A DNA stretch of 64,000 nt from Datura wrightii. Taxonomy: Eukaryota; Streptophyta; Magnoliopsida; Solanales; Solanaceae. This document shows, one piece after another, positions 21,802-32,130 of the stretch. The stretch spans positions 137,395,001 through 137,459,000 of the forward strand of contig JASDFA010000010.1 in NCBI GenBank assembly GCA_035772735.1. The letters are read 5' to 3'. Numbering within the stretch: position 1 is the first letter of the stretch; the number at the start of each line of letters is the position of its first letter. The translations under genes and the position numbers were made by a program. Below the pieces are notes generated by a model. The model did not search any database, had not been told where the DNA came from, and saw only the letters and a list, made by a program, of their open reading frames with translations.

Positions 21802-24106
21802 TGTAATACCATGGGAAAGCCTAAGAATAGTCTCGGGAGTTGAATCTGAAAAGTGCAGAAAACTGGCAAAAATATCACAGGACAAGAAACTCAACGACTC
21901 ATGGTTTGATACCATGAGCCGTTGGAAGAAGTCGTGGTATGGGGGTTCATGGAAGAAGTGGTGACAACGGACGGTGTAACGATTCGTTATTAGGAATAAC
22001 GAGCCATTGTTATCGATCATAGGAAGGGATGAACTTAGGCTGATAGGGAACCCACGGGGCAACCCACAATTCATGTTGAGATGTGATGGCCCGTAGTTTG
22101 TAGCTGTTACTCGTGGGTTGAGAATTCCAGTGCATACAATGAATTGAGACCACGACATGTTGGAAGCCACCACGAGTCATGGTGAGGCTCGTGGTAAGGA
22201 AAGTTCAGATTGGTCAAGGAGTTGACAACGGTCGATCCAACGACCCGTTGATTGAAGCAACGACTCGTCCTGACTAGTCGTAGGAACAACGTGAGGTTTG
22301 TCGTGAGGCAATGGAACCAACGACTCGATACTACGAGTCATGAAATCGTGCAACGACCCGTTGGATCAACCGTTGGTCCGTCCGGTGCAGTTTTCAGGAA
22401 AAATTTCATTAAGGAAATTTTGACTTTCCTATGCTTTGAGACCATAAACTACATCGTTTTGTATATTTTCTGTGTGTGATAAGATGATTTAAGTCCCTAA
22501 TGCATGCCCATTCCCATGCAAGAGCTTTTAGAGAGGTTTTAGGGAGATTCAAGGCCTTCTTCTAAAAAATTCCATTAATTTCTTTGTGGGTATTCAGGGA
22601 ACATTGAAATCAGTCCATTTCCAGGTATGTAGGGTTTAGAATGGGTTAATCCTTTCACACCCATGCCCAAATTTCATTTTAAATCATGAATTCTCCTATT
22701 TAAGTTCTATGGAGTTTTACCCAAATGCATGAAAATGTGATTTCTCTTTATGGGTATAATTTAATTGAGTTAATTATTGAATTATGAATGATTTGTAGGT
22801 TTTATATTATTTTCTTTAAAATTATGTTTCAAGCATTTTAAATCTAAAATACCCATTGATGAAGGTTCATGAAAGTTATAATTTATGATGAATATTCAAT
22901 ATTTTGAGCTTATTGATGATGGGAAATCATGATTTAAAGTTCCCATGTTTATGAGTATATTTTTGCAAGAATTGAGTATGTTAAAGTATTGGGCAATGCC
23001 CACATGTTGAAAAATTATTTACGGTTTATGAAATGAATTACATGATTTATCAATTTATGATGTCGGCCAATAAAAAGGGCCTTGATTCTTGGCTAAGCAT
23101 GTTTTAATGTGTATCAATGATGATAAATGTTATATTTTAGCCAATGAATCTTAACGCATAAATATTGATTTACGTATGAGCCTATATGAATGTTTTTGGG
23201 AGTCGTGTCTAGCACCGAGTAGCCCGGCGTTTGAATGACTGCGCCGGTGTCTCATAACCATGTGCCACCGCGGGTTTCTAATGATGTATTGTATTGATAA
23301 TGATCCCCTAGAATGTGATATCATCCCTAATGTACGACCCTCGCCTGGCAAGCCAGGGTCAGCTTTGCCCACTTGAGTGAGATCGTTGGGGCTTCAAGAA
23401 AGACTCTACCATGATGGTATCAGTTAGGAAGAGTCCTCCCATTGTTCTGCATGTCTTATGCATTGTTATGTTTATGTTATTGGCTCAAGTTATGTTTTGA
23501 TAAAGTTTACTTATGATTATGTTTATGAGCGCTTCATGGATGATTTGAAAGCCTTGAGCCTTATGTTTTCTTACGGAGTTTATGATATATCAATGATGTC
23601 CTTATCCTACGTTTACTTATGAATTCTATTTTACTTTTAAATGTCCGTTTTATTTACCTTGCATACTCGGTATAGTCCACGTACTGATTGCATACTTTCT
23701 GTGTTGTATCATTTCATGATACAGGGTCCGGATCCTAGGCTTATCCTCATCCTTAGTTCATTTCAGCTCTCACTCTCAACTTATTGGTGACTCCTCATGT
23801 TCCTGGTTCATTTGATAGACATTCATGTTACTTATGTTTCAGTATTGTTCGGGTAAGTTGGGGGATGTTGTCCCATCAACCCATCTTATGTAGTAGAGGC
23901 TTTCAGACAGGATGTAGAACTCAGGTTATGTATATGCCCAATACTTTCAGTTATTACACTATGATTATGTATCCGCTATGTTTTATGCTAAGTATTCCGC
24001 TTTATTAAATGAGATTAGATATATGCATGTGTCATGGGTCGACTCAGGGTCTCTTGGGGTCCCTTGTCCTGTGTCTACGATTTGGGTGTACGTTCGGGTC
24101 GTGACA
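21802..24106 (+). repeat. Tek-A 3' LTR
   Basis: Starts TGTAATACCATGGG and ends GGTCGTGACA. The conserved hairpin TGTATCATTTCATGATACA is at 23705-23723, and the second hairpin region (GGTGACTCCTCATG) near 23787 has decayed. It directly follows GGGAGATAT (21793-21801), the leftover of the Tek-A polypurine tract and the Ath-C target duplication. Confidence 0.9.
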
Positions 24107-24111
24107 TTGTT

Positions 24112-24389
24112 AGGTGCACTGCCTTCCACTTTTCCACCTTCTTAATTCCCTTGGCCATGGCTGACCGGATGAGTGGTGGGGCCTGATCATGACTTGTGGT
24201 CATGCTCGTGGTGAGTCACCCCTATAATACATCTTTTAACTCAACCCAGTACTTCACCATGAGTCACCTCACGACTCGTTCTCCTCCCCCGTGGGTCACA
24301 AAACGACTCATTTTTTGACCTGGTGCAAAATATTTAGTTTTCTCCGATTCAACTCCCGGGTCTGATCTTTGGGCTTTTGAGGTATAACA
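24112..24389 (-). repeat. Tek-B 3' LTR, second part
   Basis: Continues the LTR interrupted at 6301 and aligns with 34119-34384 of the sister LTR. It ends GAGGTATAACA, that is TGTTATACC on the element strand. The two parts together give 2311 bp against 2254 bp for the sister. Confidence 0.85.
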
Positions 24390-24582
24390 ATATCTCTCCT
24401 GTGGGAACATTCATCCTCGAATGTTGGAAATCATACAGAAAAGTAGAGAAATGCATCATCAAATTCAAGTATTGATCGTTAAAGCTGAAAACTCATGGAA
24501 TGACTATCTCTGATCCAAACTACATGGCTTAACTAAATTCATGAATAGAAACTGGGGAACATGAATTGAATATGAAAACTAA
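24390..24582 (-). other. Tek-B 3' noncoding region and polypurine tract
   Basis: Between the pol stop and the 3' LTR. On the element strand it ends 'gaatgttcccacaggagagatat' directly before the LTR; the purine run AGGAGAGATAT is the polypurine tract. The rest is noncoding. Confidence 0.65.
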
Positions 24583-25030
24583 TTAGGGTACTAGGGAAAA
24601 ACTGATACCTAAAGCTGGAACTAAGCCGGTAGAGAATAAATGTGGGTATCTAGCCATCATGTCTGCTTCGGCTTCCCATGTAGCTCCTTCAACATGTTGA
24701 TTCCTCCATAAAACTTTGATTGAAGCTACTTCCTTCTTCCTTAACCTCCGAACCTGATGATCCAGTATTTCCACTGGAACCTCTTCATAACTAAGGTTGT
24801 CTTTCACACCGACACTGTCCACCAGGACAACTAAAGCTGGATCACGCGAACACTTCTTTAGGAGAGACATATGGAAAACAGGATGCAAGAGGATAATTCT
24901 GAAGGAAACTCCAATTCATATGCCACCTTGCCAACTCGTTTCACAATGCGGTAGGGGCCAACATACCGAGGGCTGTGTTTTCCTTTCTTTCCAAACTGCA
25001 TCACTCCTTTCATGGGAGACACCTTCAGAA
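24583..25030 (-). pseudogene. Tek-B integrase C-terminus with chromodomain
   Basis: Reads HPVFHMSLLKKCSRDPALVV, then LSYEEVPVEILDHQVRRLRK and KVLWRNQHVEGATWEAEAD, the same chromodomain-type tail as Tek-A. The upstream GPY/F part (about 24900-25020) is frame-shifted but still shows a SPMKGVMQFGKKGKHSPRYV-like reading. It ends near the stop at 24583. Confidence 0.82.
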
Positions 25031-26010
25031 ACACCCAATCATCACCTCAAATTCTAACTCTCTCCTTCTCACATCGACATAGGACTTTTGGCGACTTTGA
25101 GATGTTTTCAACTGTCCCGTATGAGTTGAACCTTTTCCATAGCCTCATGGACTGAATCTGTTCCTATCATTGCAGCTTCACCAACTTCGAACCAGGCAAT
25201 GGGCAATCTACATCTCCACCCATAGTAAGCCTCAAATGGAGCCATCTAAATACTAGAATGGTAGTTGTTGTTTTATGCAAACTCGATAAGAGGAAAATGA
25301 TCATCCCAACTACGTTAGAAGTCAATCACGCATGCTCTCAACATGTCCTCGAGAGTCTTAATTTTCCCCTCTCCTTGACAATCCGTTTGCGGGTGAAATC
25401 TTGTGCTGAGCTTAACCTAAGTACCTAGCCCCTTTTAAAACAACCTCTAAAATTGAGAGATAAATTGGATACCTCCGTCTGATATGATGAACAATGGCAC
25501 CCCATGCAACCGAACTAGCTCTCGGATGTATAGCTTGGCATAATCCTCGGCAGAATCTGTGGTTTTGATTGTTAGAAAATGAGTGTCCTTGGTCAACCTT
25601 TCTATAACCACCCAAATGGAGTCATATTGTCGATGAGTGCGGGGCAAATCTGTTATGAAGTCCATATTTATTTCTTCCCACTTCCAAGTAGGACTATTGA
25701 TATCTTAAATCCTCAGACACTGATGCTAAAGCTTTACTTGCTAGCAGTTTGGCCACTTAGCTACAAACTCCACGATATCCTTCTTTATGTCATTCCACAA
25801 ATAGACTTCCCGTAAGTCAAGGTACATATTTGTGGCTCCTGGATGGATAGAATAACTGGATCCATGAGCCTCGTGCAACATCCATCTCCTCCAATCATCA
25901 ATATCTTGAGCACATAAGCGACCTTGGTACCGAAGAACACCATCTTCCCCTTTAGAGAAGACCTTTACCTTCTGATTTTGAACGACTTCCTTTAAAATTA
26001 ACAAAATCGG
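25031..26010 (-). pseudogene. Tek-B integrase
   Basis: The zinc-binding domain (25980-25741) reads MLHEAHGSSYSIHPGATNMY with both histidines, but the CPNC pair reads WPNC, so one cysteine is lost to tryptophan. The core (25665-25447) has MDFITDLPRTHRQYDSIWVV and IISDGGIQF with the two aspartates; the Glu region continues in another frame (CQGEGKI near 25380). Frameshifts near 25440 and 25700 break it. Confidence 0.82.
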
Positions 26011-27345
26011 GTCCTCATCCTTTCTAGCTTTCAGTCACCAAAGATGATTCTGATTCGTTCGGAACAATAACACTGCCCTCAGTCAAGTCAACCAACTGAA
26101 CTCCCAACCTTACGAGTCGATGTATATCCTTCACCAGCTCCTTCTTCCTCTCTCCCACATGGGACACACTCTCCATAGAGAGTCTACTAAGTTGTTCTGC
26201 TACTACATTGGCCTTACCTGGATGGTAAAGGACACTCGTGTCATAATCTATAAGTAGCTCCAACCACCTCATTTGCCAAAGATTGTGATCCTTCTGGGTA
26301 AACACATATTGTAAACTCTTATGGTCTGTAAACACATCCGCGTGGACCCATACAAATAATATGACCATATCTTCAAGGTGAATACCACTGCGCCCAATTC
26401 AAGATCATGGGTCGGGTAATTCTTCTCATGAACTTTCAGCTGCCTGGAGGCATATTCCATAATTTTCCCATGCTGCATTAATACACACCCAAGTTCGACT
26501 CTTGAAGCATCACAATACACCACGAACCCATCGGTAACCTCGAGTAGAGTCAATACTGGTGCTGAAGTAAGTCGAGCTTTCAACTCCTGAAAACTCCTCT
26601 CACACGCCTCCGACCATTGGAATTTCACCTTCTTTTGGGTCAATTTGGTCAAGGGTTCTGCAATGGATGAGAAACCTTCAACAGATCTCTGATAGTATCC
26701 ACTTAAACCCAAAAAGCTCTGGATGTCTGAAGGGTTCACCGGTTTAGGCCAATTCTTCACCGCTTCTATTTTTTGAGAGTCCACGCTTATGCCCTCACTT
26801 GATACCACATGTCCCAAAAATGCCTCAGAGTTTAACCAAAACTTGCACTTGCTGAACTTGGCATATAATTGGCGATCCTTGAGAGTTTGTACATTACTCT
26901 CAAATGATCAGCATGCTCTTCCTCACTCCGAGAGTATATCAAGATGTCATCAATAAACATAATCACGAATGTATCCAGGTATGGCTTGAACACCCTGTTC
27001 ATCAAGTCCATAAAATCTATAGGAGAATTCGTTATCCAAAAGACATAAATACAAACTCATAATGACCATACCGCGTCTTGAAGGCTATCTTCTGGATGTC
27101 GCTCTCCCGAACTCTGAGCTGATGGTACCCGGATCCTATATCTATCTTCAAAAAGCACTTGGCACCTTAAAGATGGTCAAATAAATCATCAATCCTGGGT
27201 AGAGGACACCCTTTCTTGATGCTAACCTTGTTCAATTGTCGATTATCAATACACATCCGTAGATAGAAATCTTTCTTTCGGACAAAGTGAACTGGTACAC
27301 CCCATGGAGACTTGCTTGGTCTGATGAAACCCTATCAAAGAGATC
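26011..27345 (-). pseudogene. Tek-B reverse transcriptase and RNase H
   Basis: RT at 27345-26820 shows the palm with FVIMFIDDILIYSRSEEEHA near 26990-26930, catalytic FIDD intact. The long open piece 26817-26269 carries the connection (FLGLSGYYQRSVEGFSSIAE) and RNase H (VVYCDASRVELGCVLMQHGK; YPTHDLELGAVVF). The end 26368-26024 reads VFTDHKSLQYVFTQKDHNLW and YHPGKANVVAEQLSRLSMES. Several frame changes and stops (for example at the DFMN/NRVF area around 27000-27050) kill it. Confidence 0.85.
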
Positions 27346-28010
27346 CTTCAACTATTTAAGCTCAGCTGGAGCCATTCTGTAGGGAGTAATACATATAAGC
27401 TGGATGTCGGGTAGCAGGTCAATACAAAAATCAATTTCCCTCTCAGGAGGAACACCCGGTAAATCATCAGGGAATACTTTTGGGTACTTACACACTACCG
27501 GAACTGATTGGATAGTCGGGGTCTGTATCTCAACATTCTTAATCCTAACTAGATGGAACACACAATCCTTGAAAATCATCTTCCTGGCCATAAGATAGGA
27601 AATAAAACAACCTTTCGGCACGACCGAACTACCCTTCCACTCCAAGATTTACACACCCAGAAAATGGAACTCCACCGTATGGGTTCTATAATTAACAGTA
27701 GCATAACATGCATACAACAAATCCATGCCGAGAATAATATCAAAGTCAGTCAGGGCTAACTCTATAGGGTCTGTGGAGGTGAATCTATGCAATACTCTGA
27801 TCGGGCAACTTCTATACACCAACCTATCTACAAAAAATTCACCAATGGAGTAGAGACTGAGAATAGTTCCGACAGAATTTCAGGACTGACTCAAAAGCTA
27901 CTAGAAATATCAAATGTCACAAAAGACAAGGTAGCCCCTAGATATAACAAAGAATTAGGATCAAGGTGAAACAATCGTAACATATCATTAACCACATCCG
28001 GTGAATTCTC
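27346..28010 (-). pseudogene. Tek-B protease and RT linker
   Basis: 27645-27352 is open and reads MEWKGSSVVPKGCFISYLMA, then VFPDDLPGVPPEREIDFCID, the linker between protease and RT in this family. The protease itself lies at about 27980-27700; its reading is heavily frame-shifted, but the order and the equivalents in Tek-H (LDRGSTLSF) and Tek-A (LDPGATLSF) locate it. Confidence 0.65.
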
Positions 28011-28324
28011 CTACTCCTGATGTGAGGCGATGGCATAGAATCTATTTTGGCACTATCCGCAACCCCCATTAGTGGATTCCCCTATGGAGCTGAATGTGCT
28101 GGAGCTACTGCTAACCTGGTAGTTTGTGAACGGCCTCTGTAATCATCCTTTCTAGCAAATGGACATGCTCGGTGCATGTGGCCAGATCTACCACACCCAT
28201 AACAAATATCTGAGTTGAGCAAGCCCTTCCCGGCATTAACTCTTACCGTACTTCCCACAGGTTGGAAAGGTGCACTCTACCAACATGCCCCTCTGATACC
28301 TCAAACCTGAGGCCCTGCTCCTTT
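28011..28324 (-). pseudogene. Tek-B gag zinc-knuckle part
   Basis: C-terminal Gag, cut off from the rest of gag (31024-31921) by solo LTR J. On the minus strand near 28225-28180 it reads CYGCGRSGHMHRAC, a perfect CX2CX4HX4C zinc knuckle for RNA binding. A first cysteine cluster upstream (CGKYGKS) has lost one cysteine. Confidence 0.8.
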
Positions 28325-28351
28325 GATAATGTCACGCCCCGCCTTGGGGGA

Positions 28352-28590
28352 TATGACTGGTACCTGGTGCCCTATTAGGATCTGACTGTTAGACTACTGA
28401 GCCTAAGCATATCTGGTGCCTGGCTGGCTCTAACTCTGATTTATGGAAACAATGGGCTATAATTCTGATTGGGGGTATGACTGGCACCTGGTGCCCTATT
28501 AGGATCTGAACTGCTAGACTACTGAGCCTAAGCACATCTGGTGCCTGGCTGGCTCTAACTCTGATTTATAGAAACAACGGGCTATATAAC
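28352..28590. repeat. 124-bp tandem duplication inside solo LTR J
   Basis: Two adjacent copies starting at 28352 and 28476, both with 'tatgactgg', 'cctggtgccctattaggatctga' split by small differences, and 'ctgagcctaagca'. It lies at the U5 end of the LTR. Confidence 0.85.
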
Positions 28591-29275
28591 GGTTGTAAAT
28601 ACAGCCTCCGGCTGACTAGGCCTATAGCCACCTGTACTTTAACATCAGCTAACTAGAGTCACGTTCATATAGGGGAACCTATGCGGGCCGACAAGGCCAC
28701 CATGCTGTCTAGTTAACTCTAAATCAATATAACAAATGCTGAACAGATACATGACCGGCAAGGTCACCACTACTGACTGGATAAAGGCCTCACATGGCCA
28801 ACATAAACAACTAAACATACGCACGACCCCACACGACTGGCACAACTAACCACAGGGAAATATATATAGACTGCAAGCCTCTAAGAATACTGAAAAGATG
28901 GTTGGGAAAGGGCCCCGGCCTACCCATACTGTACAACAAAAGAAAAGGGATAAACCTCTAGCTATCTAGCTCCGGATGACTGGAGCTGATGACCCTGTGA
29001 GCTGGATGGAATCACGAGGTATCGGCTCCTCGTCTATGAGTACCTGCAGGCAAGTAATGCAGTGCCCCCAATGGGTGTCTGTACCGCTGGTACTGAGTAT
29101 GTAAAACAACAACTGAAAACTATCTAAAAACAACAATACAACTGATGGAACTGAAATAGAAGGAAATAGACTAAACTGACTGAAAATGTAGAGCTACTCC
29201 TATTCTCAACTATGCTGGAAGGAGTAGGAGTCATACCTGGAAATGTATCGCTCTACCGTCGATCTACTCGTATGT

Positions 29276-29320
29276 AGCATAACATGGCATAACAGAACAT
29301 AACATAACATAGCATAGCAC
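29276..29320. repeat. Short (ACATA)-like tandem repeat in solo LTR J
   Basis: A run of imperfect units such as AACATAACATAACATAGCATAGC. Confidence 0.7.
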
Positions 29321-29746
29321 ACACAAACCTTACCCGGCCCCCATAAGCTGGGAGGTACAACCAACATGCAATCATATCCCTACCCCAATCGTCCCATCTC
29401 CTGCAATAACTATAAGCATCCTGCCGATCCCCTGGGTATGCACTTGGGCTCGCTGAGCCCCTAACTATAACTGTACCTAAGTCCGGAAGACTCCTGAATC
29501 AACACCCCGGGCGTACCCGCTCGACAGGGGTGTATAAAGGCCGACCAAGGCACAATATAGGGAAAACTGGCATCCCATCTTTGTCCCCTATGGGACGGCA
29601 TGCCACTCTGTAGAGTGATGTATACTCACCCTCTGGCGGACGAGTCGATACAACTATTAACCCTGGGGCGGTCATGAATGCTAGGTAATCCAACCCCAAA
29701 ACAATACAGTGGTCTCAACTAGTAATACTAACTGCATATACCACAC

Positions 29747-29880
29747 GCTGAAGCTAGTGATGATAATATATCTGTACATACTATATGCTGAACTGGTGAT
29801 AGTGATATGTGCGTATTTAATACATGCTGAGACTGATAATGGTATATGTTTATAATCTTCTGTCATACTGTGCTGAGTCT
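29747..29880. repeat. About 40-bp degenerate tandem repeat in solo LTR J
   Basis: GCTGA anchors recur at 29747, 29787, 29826 and 29872, each followed by a 'ctggtgatgataatat'-like stretch. Units are 39-46 bp and diverged. Confidence 0.6.
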
Positions 29881-30362
29881 AATGTTTAACAAGATATAGT
29901 TTTTCTGCTGGGAATCATGTTGTATAACTGAGTTTCATAGTAACATGATTTACTATTTCTAACATGCTTTCTAAACTACATTTTAATCTACCATTCTACC
30001 TCTGAGATACCTTACAGATACTTATATTGCTTTACTAAGTTCCAACTGAACACGATAATATCCTAGTATACTTTACTAAATCACATACTGGGCATGTTGT
30101 ACAGTTTCTAACACTTTGTATTAGAATTTATGTCGTGCTAGCAAGTTTCACGCTATACATAACATGATGCTTTCAATATTGTACTAATGTTCATACTAAA
30201 TGTAACACACGACTTCTAAAACATTCTACTGGCCTTTGAACTACCTTACTATACCGAGATTACTGACTTGCCGAGGAAACTAACTTTACATACCTCAGTT
30301 GTCGGCTTCCGGCTAACTGGTGTAGCTTGAACAATATTCAGCTATTCCTTCCAACTGTATTC

Positions 30363-30378
30363 ATATATATATATATAT
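30363..30378. repeat. AT microsatellite
   Basis: Eight AT units within solo LTR J. Confidence 0.85.
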
Positions 30379-30784
30379 CAATTAGGGATAAATACATTAA
30401 TATCCTGGAAAAAGATAACACTTTTGATATATATATAGCCCAAACTTTGGCTTATCGAAAGACGGTCGAAAACTCGCTATTTCTCGAAAGTACAGAAGGG
30501 AGAAATACTCACTTTAGGGCTAGGAGTATATTGACACTAATTTGGAGCAATTCCACTTACTCTAGCTCAGTAGCACGATGATTCGCTGGCCAAATTTCAC
30601 GAAACTAAATCCGTAGGAATGCTCCTTGCTGCTTAATACCACGGTATCTAGAGTTAATTTGAGTTTGGATAGTGTTTGATAGCGTAATCGGACGAATATT
30701 ACTAAGGAACCTTCGTTCTCCCTGTTTTCTCTAGGCTTCTCTAGAAATTTTTATGAATTATATCATTAAAACCGAAGTTGGAGG

Positions 30785-30838
30785 CTTATATACTTGGGCC
30801 TGGACAGGGCCTCTGTGACACGGAGCCAACGCGGAGGC
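30785..30838 (-). promoter_or_regulatory. Solo LTR J promoter: TATA box and GC-rich U3 cassette
   Basis: On the element strand TATATAAG is at 30792-30785. Immediately upstream (30809-30838, extending to about 30900) is a GC-rich block with GTGACACGGAGCCAACGCGG. This 30-bp core matches the U3 of the Athila-like element Ath-I (48063-48092) at 26 of 30 bases in the same orientation relative to the TATA box. Confidence 0.65.
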
Positions 30839-31023
30839 CTCCCTCCGTGGCACGTTGCCATCGCTGAGGGGTTCTGCCCTGGCTCCTTCCGCGATGGTTC
30901 GATGAATTTCTTATCCGGTCTTTCCCCCGGGCCTTTTCCTAGCATGTATGGCATTCAAAAATTCTTAACCAACATGCGAATAGGCCATCTACATGTCGAG
31001 AATTTACGGGGTGTAACAGATAA

Positions 31024-31921
31024 CCCTTGGGTCTTGATGGAACACTAGTTGATGATTTTGCTGGAGCTAGTGACCTCTATTGGATTTGAGGGTGGTGAGC
31101 ACTGCCGTATCTCTGCTGAGTAAACCCATAGCTATCTGTCCGGGCCCTTTTGGCCTCTCTCTCTCCCTTACATGTGCCGCCTCCATCTGCTGGGCGCACA
31201 AGACTATTCGAGGGAAATCCATATCCTGGTGGAGTATGGCGGTCTGGCAATATTTTTCCAAATAGCTTGACACACCATGAATGAACCTGCTAACTCGTGC
31301 CCTCTGGTCAACAACTAACTTTGGGGCGTACTTTGATAAGAGGGTGAATTCAAGGGCATACTCCTATACCGTCATCTTCCCTTGCTTCATATTCACCAAC
31401 TCAGCTCCCTTCAACTCCCTTATCTCACAAGGGAAGAACCATCGAGGAAAGAAACATGGAACTCCTCCCAAGTGACAAGGCCTGCTCTGGCGGCCCTACT
31501 ATCGTCCGTTGACGAACCAGATGTGGGAAACCCCTTTCAACTGATATGAGCCCAACTCACCACATTCAACCCAATTCACCCCCATGAGTTGGGTGATCTT
31601 CACGATCTCATCAATGAACTCATGCAGGTCCTCATCTACTTTTGACCCGAGGAATTCTGGCGGGCTCATCCTTAAGAATTCTCTGACTCGAGCTGTCACA
31701 TCATTTCCATTTTGCGGTACACGTGCAACTGCATATTGATTGACCTGAGCACTCAAGGCTTGTACTAGCATCTGAATAGTTTCCTGAAACTCAGCATGGG
31801 CAATCGGCTTCGGTGCATGGTGCTCCTGGACTTCTGGGGCTTGCTGGTGCCCATCTCTATTGCCATCCTCGAGGCCATTTCCATTCCCATTCCTCCTACC
31901 ATTTACTCTATGGGGAGCCAT
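31024..31921 (-). pseudogene. Tek-B gag, main part
   Basis: Starts at ATG (31921), with an Asn/Gly-rich N-terminus (MAPHRVNGRRNGNGNG), then the gag core: FLRMSPPEFLGSKVDEDLHE, VECGELGSYQLKGVSHIWF. After a frame change it continues near 31430-31300 (ELVNMKQGKMTVYEYALEF) and 31273-31067 (SSYLEKYCQTAILHQDMDFP, QMEAAHVRERERPK). The zinc knuckle lies beyond solo LTR J. At least one frameshift near 31497 plus the insertion inactivate it. Confidence 0.85.
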
Positions 31922-32112
31922 GATTCTTCAATTGTTAGTAGCATGAGTTATAAGGATACGGAGACATTTCATTGCACAACATAGATCATGAAAGAAGGGA
32001 ACATTTCCTAAATGTCTCGTAGCCTCTCCATCATAAGTGTGGCGTGCTTCACACCCATGAAAAAGGCTCTACTTAACAAGGATTTAAGACACCCTAGTAC
32101 ACTTCAAACCTA

Positions 32113-32127
32113 TGGCTCTGATACCAA
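32113..32127 (-). other. Tek-B primer binding site
   Basis: TTGGTATCAGAGCCA on the minus strand, three bases from the 5' LTR. It is the intact initiator tRNA-Met complement typical of chromoviruses and fixes the element's orientation. Confidence 0.9.
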
Positions 32128-32130
32128 GTT

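Larger units (their letters stand above)
6302..24106 (+). mobile_element. Tek-A: chromovirus-type LTR retrotransposon split by Ath-C
   Basis: Plus-strand element with LTRs 6302-8589 (2288 bp) and 21802-24106 (2305 bp), both starting TGTAATACC. The internal region runs 8590-13657, with Ath-C inserted just before the 3' LTR. The target duplication is CCATT at 6297-6301 and TTGTT at 24107-24111. These look unrelated, but the uninterrupted sister site in the Tek-B 5' LTR (near 34115) reads CCGCT, from which both differ only by C-to-T or G-to-A changes. Sister LTRs differ at well over a tenth of positions by eye, so the insertion is old. Confidence 0.85.
28330..31018 (-). mobile_element. Solo LTR J of a Tekay-type element inserted in Tek-B gag
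   Basis: A 2689-bp segment starting TGTCACGCCCCG and ending CGGGGTGTAACA on the plus strand, flanked by identical GATAA (28325-28329 and 31019-31023). Removing it rejoins Tek-B gag. No primer site, polypurine tract or coding region lies inside, so it is a solo LTR left by LTR-LTR recombination. The element strand is minus: it starts TGTTACACCCCG and ends GGGGCGTGACA like the Tekay LTRs here, and a TATATAAG box lies at 30785-30792. Confidence 0.88.
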
